This document shows, one piece after another, positions 17,509-24,251 of a stretch of DNA of 33,458 bases. Each line of letters starts with the position of its first letter. Positions within the stretch are counted from its first letter, which is position 1. The position numbers were made by a program, and so were the translations under genes. The notes under the pieces were generated by a model. That model made no database searches. It saw only the letters and a list, made by a program, of their open reading frames with translations, and was not told the origin of the DNA. This DNA comes from Kiritimatiellia bacterium (GTDB lineage Bacteria > Verrucomicrobiota > Kiritimatiellia > RFP12 > JAAYLN01), in NCBI GenBank assembly GCA_017962605.1, contig JAGCUY010000115.1, positions 1-33,458 on the forward strand, in the 5' to 3' direction.

Positions 17509-19253
17509 TGGAATCCATGAATACGGTAATGAAAGACAACTGCGAGTTCCCGGTTACGGCGGTATTCACGGCGGCGGACGGACATGTCGAGCGCAGGACG
17601 CTCTCCGGCGTCCCCGGCGCCGAGGGCGGCGTCACCTACACCATTCCCATGGCGGAGGCGGGAAAGTGGCGGCGCATCTCGCTGCACGTCGAAGGATCGG
17701 AGGCGCGCAGGGGCGAGGACGGCTATGCGCTGACCGAGCGCGGCCTCGTCACGCACTTCACGGAGGAGACGGAGCGGTGGTGCCCCGAAAACCACTGGAT
17801 GGCGCAGCACTACGTGGCGATGAAGACGCCGCGCATGGCCTTCATCGGCATCGTCGATTCGCTCCATTACGAGTACCAGTGCTGGTGCGTGGCGGAGAAT
17901 GGCCTCTACCGCACCTATCCCGAATGGGAGATTGACAACATCGGCGGGCCGGTTTACGAGGACATCGTCTATACCGTTTACGCTTTGCCGCCGACGGCGG
18001 ACTACAACGCGATGGCCAAGCTCTACCGCCGCCACTTCGAGCGGAGGCATCCCGACTTGAAGCCAATTGCGGAGCGCATGGCGTCGCAACCCCTGCTCGG
18101 AAAGCTTCGAGACGCCTTCGCGCTCCGCCAGATCTGCGCCCGCAAGTGGCCGGCAGACTGGATGCGGGGCGTGGACAAAAAGGCCTTCGACCGCGACTTC
18201 ACGCCGGGCGACGAGCCGTCCGTCTGGTGCGTGAAGAGCTTTGCCGGGACGCTTGAGGACCTCAAGGCCCTGAAGGCGGCGGGGATGGACGACGTCGCGC
18301 TCTGCCTCGCGGGCTGGCAGACGGGCGGATACGACGGACGATGCCCGTCGGTCTTCCCCGTCGAATCCGTCGCCGGCGGCGAGGCGGAACTGCGGAAGCT
18401 CATCGCCGGGGCGCAGGAACTGGGATACGTCATCGACGCGCACAACAACTTCACCGACTCGTTCACCTGCTCGCCCCGCTGGGACGGCGGCGACGTCGCG
18501 GGGATGAAGGCGGACGGATCGCTCCACGCGAACACTGACTTCTGGGACGGAGGGCGCCCCTACGACACCTGCCTGAAGAGCGTGGCGGACCGCTACTTCT
18601 ACGACGATCTTCGCAAGACCCGCGAACTCGGTTTCCGCGGGGCCGCCTACATCGACGTCTTCTCCGCCGCCTGGCCCTACCGCTGCAGCAACCCGAAGCA
18701 CCCGGCGACGCGCCGCGACACCGAGCGCATCCAGATTGCGCTCGCGAAGTTCTGCCGCGAACTGAACGGCGGTTTCGCCTCCGAGTGCTGCTTCGACCAC
18801 ATGATCCCCTACGTCGACTACATCAACTACGCGCAGTGCTACATCCGCAAGATGCGCCAGTGGGCGGCGACGGGGCGGCATGTCGGCTGGGACGAGGTCG
18901 TGCCCTTCTTCGAGCTGGCGTTCCACGACGTCGTGCTGTCGAACCCCGACAAGGTCACGCAGGAAATCCCGGAGGGGGCCGACCGGCTGCTGCTCTGGGA
19001 GTTCGGCGGCCGGCCGGTCGTCTACTACTGGGAGGCGTCCGACATCCCGAAGATGAAGAAGCTCTACGACGAGTTCCGGCAGCTGCGCCACCTGCAGGGC
19101 GTGGAGATGACGGAGCACCGCCGTCTCGGCGACGGACTCGCCCGCGTGACCTACGCCAACGGCGAGAAGGTTTACTTCAACTACGATCCGACGCGCAGCC
19201 GCACGTGCGAAGGCGTGACGATTGCGCCACTCGGCTGGAAGCTCGTGAAATGA
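17505..19253 (+). CDS. DUF5696 / GH101-GH129-like barrel protein
   Basis: A 582-residue protein overlapping the previous gene by four bases (ATGA); ATG 17508 and ATG 17517 are alternative starts. The N-terminal third is beta-rich. The barrel has LAGWQTGGYDGRCPS near 270, DAHNNFTDSF near 312, AAYIDVFSAAW with Asp384 and GGFASECCFDH with Glu427. A YIDV aspartate followed by a serine-glutamate about 40 residues later is how GH101/GH129 and DUF5696 proteins place nucleophile and acid/base. Those families act on alpha-linked GalNAc or related sugars. The assignment rests on motif spacing only. No signal peptide. A 58-base spacer separates it from the GH36 gene. Confidence 0.55.
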   Translation: MMESMNTVMKDNCEFPVTAVFTAADGHVERRTLSGVPGAEGGVTYTIPMAEAGKWRRISLHVEGSEARRGEDGYALTERGLVTHFTEETERWCPENHWMAQHYVAMKTPRMAFIGIVDSLHYEYQCWCVAENGLYRTYPEWEIDNIGGPVYEDIVYTVYALPPTADYNAMAKLYRRHFERRHPDLKPIAERMASQPLLGKLRDAFALRQICARKWPADWMRGVDKKAFDRDFTPGDEPSVWCVKSFAGTLEDLKALKAAGMDDVALCLAGWQTGGYDGRCPSVFPVESVAGGEAELRKLIAGAQELGYVIDAHNNFTDSFTCSPRWDGGDVAGMKADGSLHANTDFWDGGRPYDTCLKSVADRYFYDDLRKTRELGFRGAAYIDVFSAAWPYRCSNPKHPATRRDTERIQIALAKFCRELNGGFASECCFDHMIPYVDYINYAQCYIRKMRQWAATGRHVGWDEVVPFFELAFHDVVLSNPDKVTQEIPEGADRLLLWEFGGRPVVYYWEASDIPKMKKLYDEFRQLRHLQGVEMTEHRRLGDGLARVTYANGEKVYFNYDPTRSRTCEGVTIAPLGWKLVK

Positions 19254-19311
19254 AGGCGCAACCCCGTTCGCCTGGAGAGGGCAGGGGGTTCCCCATGGAG
19301 ATTGCCTGGCA

Positions 19312-19665
19312 ATGAATCTCGTTCCAATCCTCAAACTCGGCGGCGAATGGCTCGACGCCGAAGCGGCCGCGAACCGCGGCCTCGTCATTTCCGAAACAAT
19401 CGCGGACGGCATCCGCCGCGTCGCGCTGGAGAACCGCTCTGGCGCGACCGTCCGCCCTGAGGAGCTGGGCTGGCGCAAGGCTCCCGGGCACGGCGACTTC
19501 GACGTGCCGGGCCTCAGAATCTATATCGAGAGCTGGCAGGTCGTGAGCCCCTGCGGCGTCCGCCGCTGGGACGACGAGCCATTCGACTACTCGCCGGAGT
19601 ATCTGCCGAACTGCGTCTCGACGCCCGGCGACTTCCATCCCGGCGAGCGCGGGCGCTTCCTTTAG
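19312..19665 (+). CDS. GH36 alpha-galactosidase copy 1, N-terminal fragment ending at an amber codon
   Basis: Encodes 117 residues (MNLVPILKLGGEW...) matching the first 117 residues of the intact copy at 22447. The reading frame stops at TAG 19663-19665, where the intact copy has TCG (Ser). It then continues in the same frame without insertion or deletion. On its own this fragment is only part of the N-terminal beta-sandwich and would not be catalytic. A GGAG lies about 11 bases before ATG 19312. Confidence 0.7.
   Translation: MNLVPILKLGGEWLDAEAAANRGLVISETIADGIRRVALENRSGATVRPEELGWRKAPGHGDFDVPGLRIYIESWQVVSPCGVRRWDDEPFDYSPEYLPNCVSTPGDFHPGERGRFL
19663..19665 (+). other. In-frame amber codon splitting GH36 copy 1
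   Basis: Copy 1 reads CTT TAG GAC AAC; copy 2 reads CTC TCG GAC AAC (22795-22806). One C-to-A change makes the stop. Flanking DNA is nearly identical between copies, so the position is certain. Confidence 0.9.
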
Positions 19666-19671
19666 GACAAC

Positions 19672-21021
19672 ATGTGCTGCCTGCGCCGCCCCGACGGCGC
19701 GATGCGCCTCTTCGGCTTCACGACTGGCGCCGACCGCTTTGGCCACTTCGACGTGAAACTCGGCAAGGACGGCGTGGATGCCTTCCACGCCCTTTGCGCG
19801 TGCGACCGCGCCGAACTTCCAAGCGGCGGCCGCATCGAGACGGAATCGCTGCTCGTTCTCGACGGCACGGACACAGAAGCGCTCTTCGCCGCCTACGCCG
19901 ACCGCTGGGCCGCGGACTCGCATGCCCGCCGCCGCTTCGCCCCGCCCATCGGCTGGTGCAGCTGGTACTACTACTTCAGCCGTGTGACGCTTGTGGACGT
20001 CATCGAGAACATGGACTGGTTCGCTGCGCGCCGCGACGAACCTGAATTCAGCAAGGTGCGCTTCAACCAGCTCGACGACGGCTGGCAGACGGCCCTTGGC
20101 GACTGGCGCGGCTCGAACGGGAAATTCCCCGGCGGACTGGCGCGTTTCGCCGACGAGGCGACGAAACGCGGATTCACGCCCGCCGTCTGGGTGGCCCCGT
20201 TCGCCGTGGAGGAGGGCGCCGCCGTGGCGGCGGAGCATCCCGACTGGCTTCTGCGCTACGCCGCCGGCGCCCCTGTTTCCACGATGATGTGGCGCGAGGG
20301 ACATCGGGTCTTCGCCCTCGACGCCACGCATCCCGCCGTCCTGGCGCACCTCGAAGCGCTCTTCCGCGATATCCGCGCACTCGGCATCGACTACGTGAAG
20401 CTCGACTTCTGCATGCTCGAGTCTTCGGCGCCGGACGTCGCCTACCATGACCGCACCGCCACCCGCGCCCAGGCGCTGAGACGCGGGTTCGAGGCCATTC
20501 GGCGCGGGTTCGGCGACGACGGATTCATCCTCGGCGGCACCATGGTCTTCTCGCCCGCCGTCGGCCTTGTTGACGCCATGCGCGTTTCCACGGACATCAC
20601 GCCGTACTGGGACAGGCCGGGCGAGCACGCCGAGGCCCCCAATGTCCCGAACGTCTGCCGCAACGTCATCAACCACGCCTACATGAACGGACGCCTCTGG
20701 GTGAACGACCCCGACACGCTCATCGTCCGCGACGACAACACGAAGCTGACGCGAAGCGAAGTCGAACTCTGGGAGCGTGCGGTGACCTTTGCGGGCGGTT
20801 CGCTGCTCCTCTCCGACCGCATGGCAACCCTTTCGCCGGAGCGCCTGGCGCTCGTTCGCCGCGCCCTCGCAGAGGCCGGAACCTATCGCAACGCCTCGCC
20901 CGCCGACCGCTGGGAACGGACGGTTCCAACCCTATGGGATGCGGAGAAGGGTGGTTGTCGCGCCCGTGCCGTTTTCGCCCTGGACGCCACGCACGGCGTC
21001 GAGGAAATTGCTAATCTCTAA
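19672..21021 (+). CDS. GH36 alpha-galactosidase copy 1, C-terminal catalytic fragment
   Basis: In frame with the fragment ending at 19665. Here it is written from ATG 19672, although full activity probably needs the N-terminal part too. It has the melibiase barrel: GWCSWYYYFS, QLDDGWQTALGDW, YVKLDF with the nucleophile Asp365 and MRVSTDITPYW with the acid/base Asp428 (numbering the whole gene from 19312 and counting the TAG). The layout follows the compact Thermotoga TmGalA-type GH36. All catalytic residues are intact and no further stops occur, so the damage is a single base. The downstream TAA lies within an intrinsic terminator stem-loop. Confidence 0.78.
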   Translation: MCCLRRPDGAMRLFGFTTGADRFGHFDVKLGKDGVDAFHALCACDRAELPSGGRIETESLLVLDGTDTEALFAAYADRWAADSHARRRFAPPIGWCSWYYYFSRVTLVDVIENMDWFAARRDEPEFSKVRFNQLDDGWQTALGDWRGSNGKFPGGLARFADEATKRGFTPAVWVAPFAVEEGAAVAAEHPDWLLRYAAGAPVSTMMWREGHRVFALDATHPAVLAHLEALFRDIRALGIDYVKLDFCMLESSAPDVAYHDRTATRAQALRRGFEAIRRGFGDDGFILGGTMVFSPAVGLVDAMRVSTDITPYWDRPGEHAEAPNVPNVCRNVINHAYMNGRLWVNDPDTLIVRDDNTKLTRSEVELWERAVTFAGGSLLLSDRMATLSPERLALVRRALAEAGTYRNASPADRWERTVPTLWDAEKGGCRARAVFALDATHGVEEIANL

Positions 21022-21032
21022 TTAGCATTTTT
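21009..21032 (+). terminator. Intrinsic terminator after GH36 copy 1
   Basis: TGCTAAT (21009-21015), a five-base loop, then ATTAGCA (21021-21027) form a perfect 7-bp stem followed at once by five T (21028-21032). The TAA stop of the GH36 gene lies in the loop and descending arm. The stem is AT-rich, so efficiency is uncertain. Confidence 0.6.
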
Positions 21033-21073
21033 CATAAACACCAGTTAGCAAAATTGACATCTCACCTGACGCC

Positions 21074-22381
21074 ATGATTCTCGGAAGACAGCTCACGGCG
21101 CGGGAGCGCCGCCGTTCGCAGCATCTCTACTGCGCCTTCAACTTCGTCAACGGCATGAGCTACATGTGCCTTGGCGAGAGCCTGCTCGTCCTCTTCGCGG
21201 CGCAGCTGGGCGCGCCGAATGCCGTGGTGGCGCTCCTCGGCGCAATGCAGTACATCGGCTACGCGATGCTGCCGCTCGGCGTGCGGCGCACGTCGCGGCG
21301 CGGGGCCGCCGCCTCCCAGGCCGACTTCTGGATCGCCCGCAACGTGGCGGCGCTCATTACCGCGTCCGCCGGGCCGGTCTGGCTGTTCTCCCCGCCGGCG
21401 GCCTGGGCGCTGCTCCTCCTGGGCGCGCTGCTCTTCTACGGCTTCCGCGCCGCCGGGTGCGTCCTCTTCACGCCGCTTCTCGGCGACGTCTCCACTGAGG
21501 AGGAGGCGCCTGGGGTGATCGGCACCACGACGGCCTTCTTCAATGTGAGCGCCGTGGTGACCCTTGCCGCCATCACCGTGGCCACGCACCGCTGGCACGG
21601 ACGCGAGGCCCTCGCCGCGATCATCGTCATCGGCGCGATGCTGGGGATGGGCTCCTCGTTCTTCGTGCGCGGGATGCGCGAAACCGGCGCCATACGCGAC
21701 GCCGCAAGGGCGCCCCTCTGGCACGGGATGATCCAGTCGTTCCGCAACGCCGACTTGCGGCGGCTCGTCATCGCCTGGTTCTTCCTGAACCTCGTCGTCA
21801 TCATGCTCGTGCCTATCTCGATGCTTGCCCTGAAGCGCGGCTGCGGCTTCGATGACGGCAAGGCGCTAGTTTGCGCCTGCGCGCAGTTCACAGGCGGAAT
21901 CATCGCCTCCTTCGCATGCGGCCCGCTCTGCCGCAGATTCGGCGTGAGGCTCGTCCTGGTCGTCTCGGCGCTCGGATGCGCGACGGTACCGTTTGCCTGG
22001 CTGGCATTCCCGGCATCTGCCGGCGCGACCGGCACGGCCCTCTGGGCGGGGCTTGCCCTTTTCTTCTGGCTTGGCTCGCTTTTCTACATCATCTACAATG
22101 CCACCAACAGCGCCTTCCTGATGGTCTGCCCCGACAAGAAAGACCAGGTGGCGGGCTCCATCGCGGCAAATCTCCTTGCCGGGGCAGGGGCCGGCATCGC
22201 GGGGTCGGCGCTTGGCGCGTGGCTTGTCTCGCGGGCGGTGGACTGGGCGCCGACGCTGGGGGCGGCATCTTTCGCCGTTCCGCTTGGCCCCTTCCGGCTC
22301 TATTTCCTCTTACTTCTGCCCATAGTGGCTGCGGCTGCCGTCGCAAGCCTCCGCCTTCGCGACCACTCTATACCGCAGTAA
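21074..22381 (+). CDS. Major facilitator superfamily transporter
   Basis: A 435-residue, strongly hydrophobic protein with roughly twelve membrane segments, short basic loops (LGVRRTSRRG near 74) and a longer cytoplasmic loop near residue 210, typical of MFS carriers. It lacks the signature motifs of a named sugar-transporter family. Lying between two GH36 alpha-galactosidase copies, it probably imports oligosaccharides released outside, such as alpha-galactosides, for cytoplasmic cleavage. That role is inferred from context. It starts at ATG 21074, 41 bases after the terminator T-run; no good ribosome-binding site is seen. TTGACA at 21054-21059 is too close to the start to be its -35 element. 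Confidence 0.82.
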   Translation: MILGRQLTARERRRSQHLYCAFNFVNGMSYMCLGESLLVLFAAQLGAPNAVVALLGAMQYIGYAMLPLGVRRTSRRGAAASQADFWIARNVAALITASAGPVWLFSPPAAWALLLLGALLFYGFRAAGCVLFTPLLGDVSTEEEAPGVIGTTTAFFNVSAVVTLAAITVATHRWHGREALAAIIVIGAMLGMGSSFFVRGMRETGAIRDAARAPLWHGMIQSFRNADLRRLVIAWFFLNLVVIMLVPISMLALKRGCGFDDGKALVCACAQFTGGIIASFACGPLCRRFGVRLVLVVSALGCATVPFAWLAFPASAGATGTALWAGLALFFWLGSLFYIIYNATNSAFLMVCPDKKDQVAGSIAANLLAGAGAGIAGSALGAWLVSRAVDWAPTLGAASFAVPLGPFRLYFLLLLPIVAAAAVASLRLRDHSIPQ

Positions 22382-22391
22382 TGCGAAAAAC

Positions 22392-22421
22392 TTGTCTCAA
22401 AGAACACAATTTGGCTATAAT
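22392..22421 (+). promoter_or_regulatory. Putative sigma70 promoter for GH36 copy 2
   Basis: TTGTCT at 22392-22397, an 18-base spacer and a perfect TATAAT at 22416-22421, giving a start of transcription near 22428 and a short leader to ATG 22447. AT content is locally high. Confidence 0.55.
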
Positions 22422-22439
22422 TGACCCCAAAAATAGCCA
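22412..22439 (+). promoter_or_regulatory. Inverted repeat over the -10 element (possible operator)
   Basis: TGGCTAT (22412-22418) and ATAGCCA (22433-22439) form a perfect 7-bp inverted repeat with 14 bases between, covering the TATAAT box and predicted +1. A repressor or activator could bind here. The spacing also allows a leader hairpin. Confidence 0.4.
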
Positions 22440-22446
22440 TGCATTT

Positions 22447-24144
22447 ATGAATCTTGTACCCATACTCAAAATCGGCGGCGAATGGCTGTCCGCCGAAGAT
22501 GCCGCTAAGCGCGGCCTCATCTTGTCCGAAATCCAGTTCAATGGCGTCCGCCGCGTCGCGCTGGAGAACCGCTCCGGCGAGACCGTCCGCATTGAGGAGT
22601 TCGGCTGGATTAAGGCGTCAGGGCGCGGCGACTTCGACGTGCCGGGCCTCAGGATCTACGTCGAGAGCTGGCAGATGGCCAGCCCCTGCGGCGTCCGCCG
22701 CTGGGATGACGAGCCATTCGACTACTCGCCGGAGTATCTGCCGAACTGCGTCTCGACGCCCGGCGACTTCCATCCCGGCGAACGCGGGCGCTTCCTCTCG
22801 GACAACATGTGCTGCCTGCGTCGCCCCGACGGCGCAATGCGCCTCTTCGGCTTCACGACCGGCGCCGACCGCTTTGGCCACTTCGACGTGAAACTCGGCC
22901 AGGACGGCGTTGATGGCTTCTACGCCCTTTGCGCATGCGACCGCGCCGAACTTCCAAGCGGCGGCCGCATCGAGACGGAATCGCTGCTCATCCTCGACGG
23001 CACGGACACCGAAGCCCTCTTCGCCGCCTATGCCGACCGCTGGGCCGCGGACTCGCATGCCCGCCGCCGCTTCTCCGCGCCTGTCGGCTGGTGCAGCTGG
23101 TATTACTACTTCAGCAAGGTCTCCCTCGCCGATGTCCTTGAAAATGCCGACTGGCTCGCCGCCCATCGCGGCGATGGCGATTTCGGGAAGGTCAGTGTCA
23201 TCCAGCTCGACGACGGATGGCAGACGGCCGTGGGCGACTGGCGCGGCATGAACGAAAAGTTCCCGGGGGGCCTCGCCCGCTTCGCCGACGAGGTGAGGAA
23301 ACGCGGATTCACGCCCGCGCTTTGGGTCGGCCCGTTCATCGTCGAAAACACCTCCGCCCTGGCAGCCGAACATCCCGACTGGCTCGTCCGCGACGAAGCG
23401 GGCGAACCGCTTTCGCCACTTGGCTGGCGCGAGGGCCATAGGCTTTTCATCCTGGACGCCACGCGTCCCGCCGTCCTGGCGCATCTCGAATCCCTTTTCC
23501 GCGACATCCGTGCACTCGGCATAGACTACGTGAAACTCGACTTCTGCTCGAGCCTTTGCGCAGTTCCAGGCGGACGCTACTTCGACAAGACGGCCACGCG
23601 CGCACAGGCGTTGCGTCGCGGCTACGAGGCCATACGGCGCGGCTTTGGCGACGACGGCTTCATCCTCGCATGCACCACGCCTTTCGCGCCAGTTGTCGGC
23701 ATCGCCGACGCCATGCGCTCCTCGACGGACATCACGCCGTATTGGAACAAGCCAGGACAGCATGCCGAGGCTCCCAACGTGCCGAATGTCTGCCGCAACG
23801 TCATCAGCCACGCCTACATGAACGGACGCCTTTGGGTGAACGACCCGGACACGCTAATCGTCCGCGACGACAACACGGAACTCACGCAGGGCGAAGTCGA
23901 ACTCTGGGAGCGAGCCGTGACATTTGCCGGCGGGTCGCTGCTTCTCTCCGACCGCATGGCGACCCTTTCGCCGGAGCGAATGGCACTCGTCCGCCGCGCC
24001 CTCGCGGACGCCGGAACCTATCGCGACGCCTTTCCAGCCGACCGCTGGGAACGGACTCCGCCGACCATTTGGGAGGCGGAGAAAGACGGGCGCCGCACCA
24101 GCGTCATCCTCTCCTTCGACGCCCCCCATGGCGTCAGGGAGTAG
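22447..24144 (+). CDS. GH36 alpha-galactosidase copy 2 (intact)
   Basis: A 565-residue protein. ATG 22447 (MNLVPILKIGGEW) is chosen because the paralog starts identically; the longer upstream frame runs antiparallel to sense inside the MFS gene in another frame and is spurious. The N-terminal beta-sandwich occupies ~1-210, the barrel opens with GWCSWYYYFSK near 216, QLDDGWQTAVGDW follows near 256, the nucleophile is Asp365 in YVKLDF and the acid/base is Asp428 in STDITPYW. Length and motifs fit the compact TmGalA-like GH36 group (EC 3.2.1.22, release of terminal alpha-galactose). No signal peptide, so cytoplasmic. It is a close duplicate of 19312-21021 but carries its own promoter, and is probably the functional copy. 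Confidence 0.88.
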   Translation: MNLVPILKIGGEWLSAEDAAKRGLILSEIQFNGVRRVALENRSGETVRIEEFGWIKASGRGDFDVPGLRIYVESWQMASPCGVRRWDDEPFDYSPEYLPNCVSTPGDFHPGERGRFLSDNMCCLRRPDGAMRLFGFTTGADRFGHFDVKLGQDGVDGFYALCACDRAELPSGGRIETESLLILDGTDTEALFAAYADRWAADSHARRRFSAPVGWCSWYYYFSKVSLADVLENADWLAAHRGDGDFGKVSVIQLDDGWQTAVGDWRGMNEKFPGGLARFADEVRKRGFTPALWVGPFIVENTSALAAEHPDWLVRDEAGEPLSPLGWREGHRLFILDATRPAVLAHLESLFRDIRALGIDYVKLDFCSSLCAVPGGRYFDKTATRAQALRRGYEAIRRGFGDDGFILACTTPFAPVVGIADAMRSSTDITPYWNKPGQHAEAPNVPNVCRNVISHAYMNGRLWVNDPDTLIVRDDNTELTQGEVELWERAVTFAGGSLLLSDRMATLSPERMALVRRALADAGTYRDAFPADRWERTPPTIWEAEKDGRRTSVILSFDAPHGVRE

Positions 24145-24165
24145 GCGCATCAGCGCCAAACTCCC
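24138..24165 (+). terminator. Possible stem-loop terminator after GH36 copy 2
   Basis: GGGAG (24138-24142) pairs with CTCCC (24161-24165), and inside it GGCGC (24144-24148) pairs with GCGCC (24153-24157) around ATCA. No clear T-run follows, so it may be weak, factor-assisted or only a 3'-end stabilising hairpin. Confidence 0.35.
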
Positions 24166-24183
24166 AAACCTTCAACTTTCCAT

Positions 24184-24215
24184 TTGACTATTCTTAAGAA
24201 ATTGTGCAGAATAGT
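24184..24215 (+). promoter_or_regulatory. Putative promoter with overlapping perfect inverted repeat
   Basis: TTGACT (24184-24189), a 17-base spacer and CAGAAT (24207-24212) form a sigma70-like promoter upstream of the secreted Pro-Ala-Val protein. ACTATTCT (24187-24194) and AGAATAGT (24208-24215) form a perfect 8-bp inverted repeat spanning both elements, a likely operator. Confidence 0.5.
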
Positions 24216-24251
24216 TATCCGTAAATTTCCTTTAAAAGGACGGACAAAACT

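Noticed and set aside
19250..19315. 21-codon ORF linked by ATGA at both ends between the DUF5696-like and GH36 genes
   Set aside because: No ribosome-binding site and no protein-like composition; more likely chance overlap in a spacer.
17451..19478. Long - strand open frame (about 675 codons), and a similar one at 15403-17019
   Set aside because: They lie antisense to well-supported glycosidase genes, have Arg/Ala/Pro-rich composition and no recognisable motif; they are by-products of GC-rich codon use.
21054..21059. TTGACA as the -35 element of the MFS gene
   Set aside because: The matching -10 position would fall inside the coding sequence, and no TATAAT-like box is present.
21871..22446. 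Upstream extension of GH36 copy 2 into the MFS gene
   Set aside because: The paralog starts at the equivalent of ATG 22447, a promoter lies between, and the extra sequence is the MFS gene in another frame.
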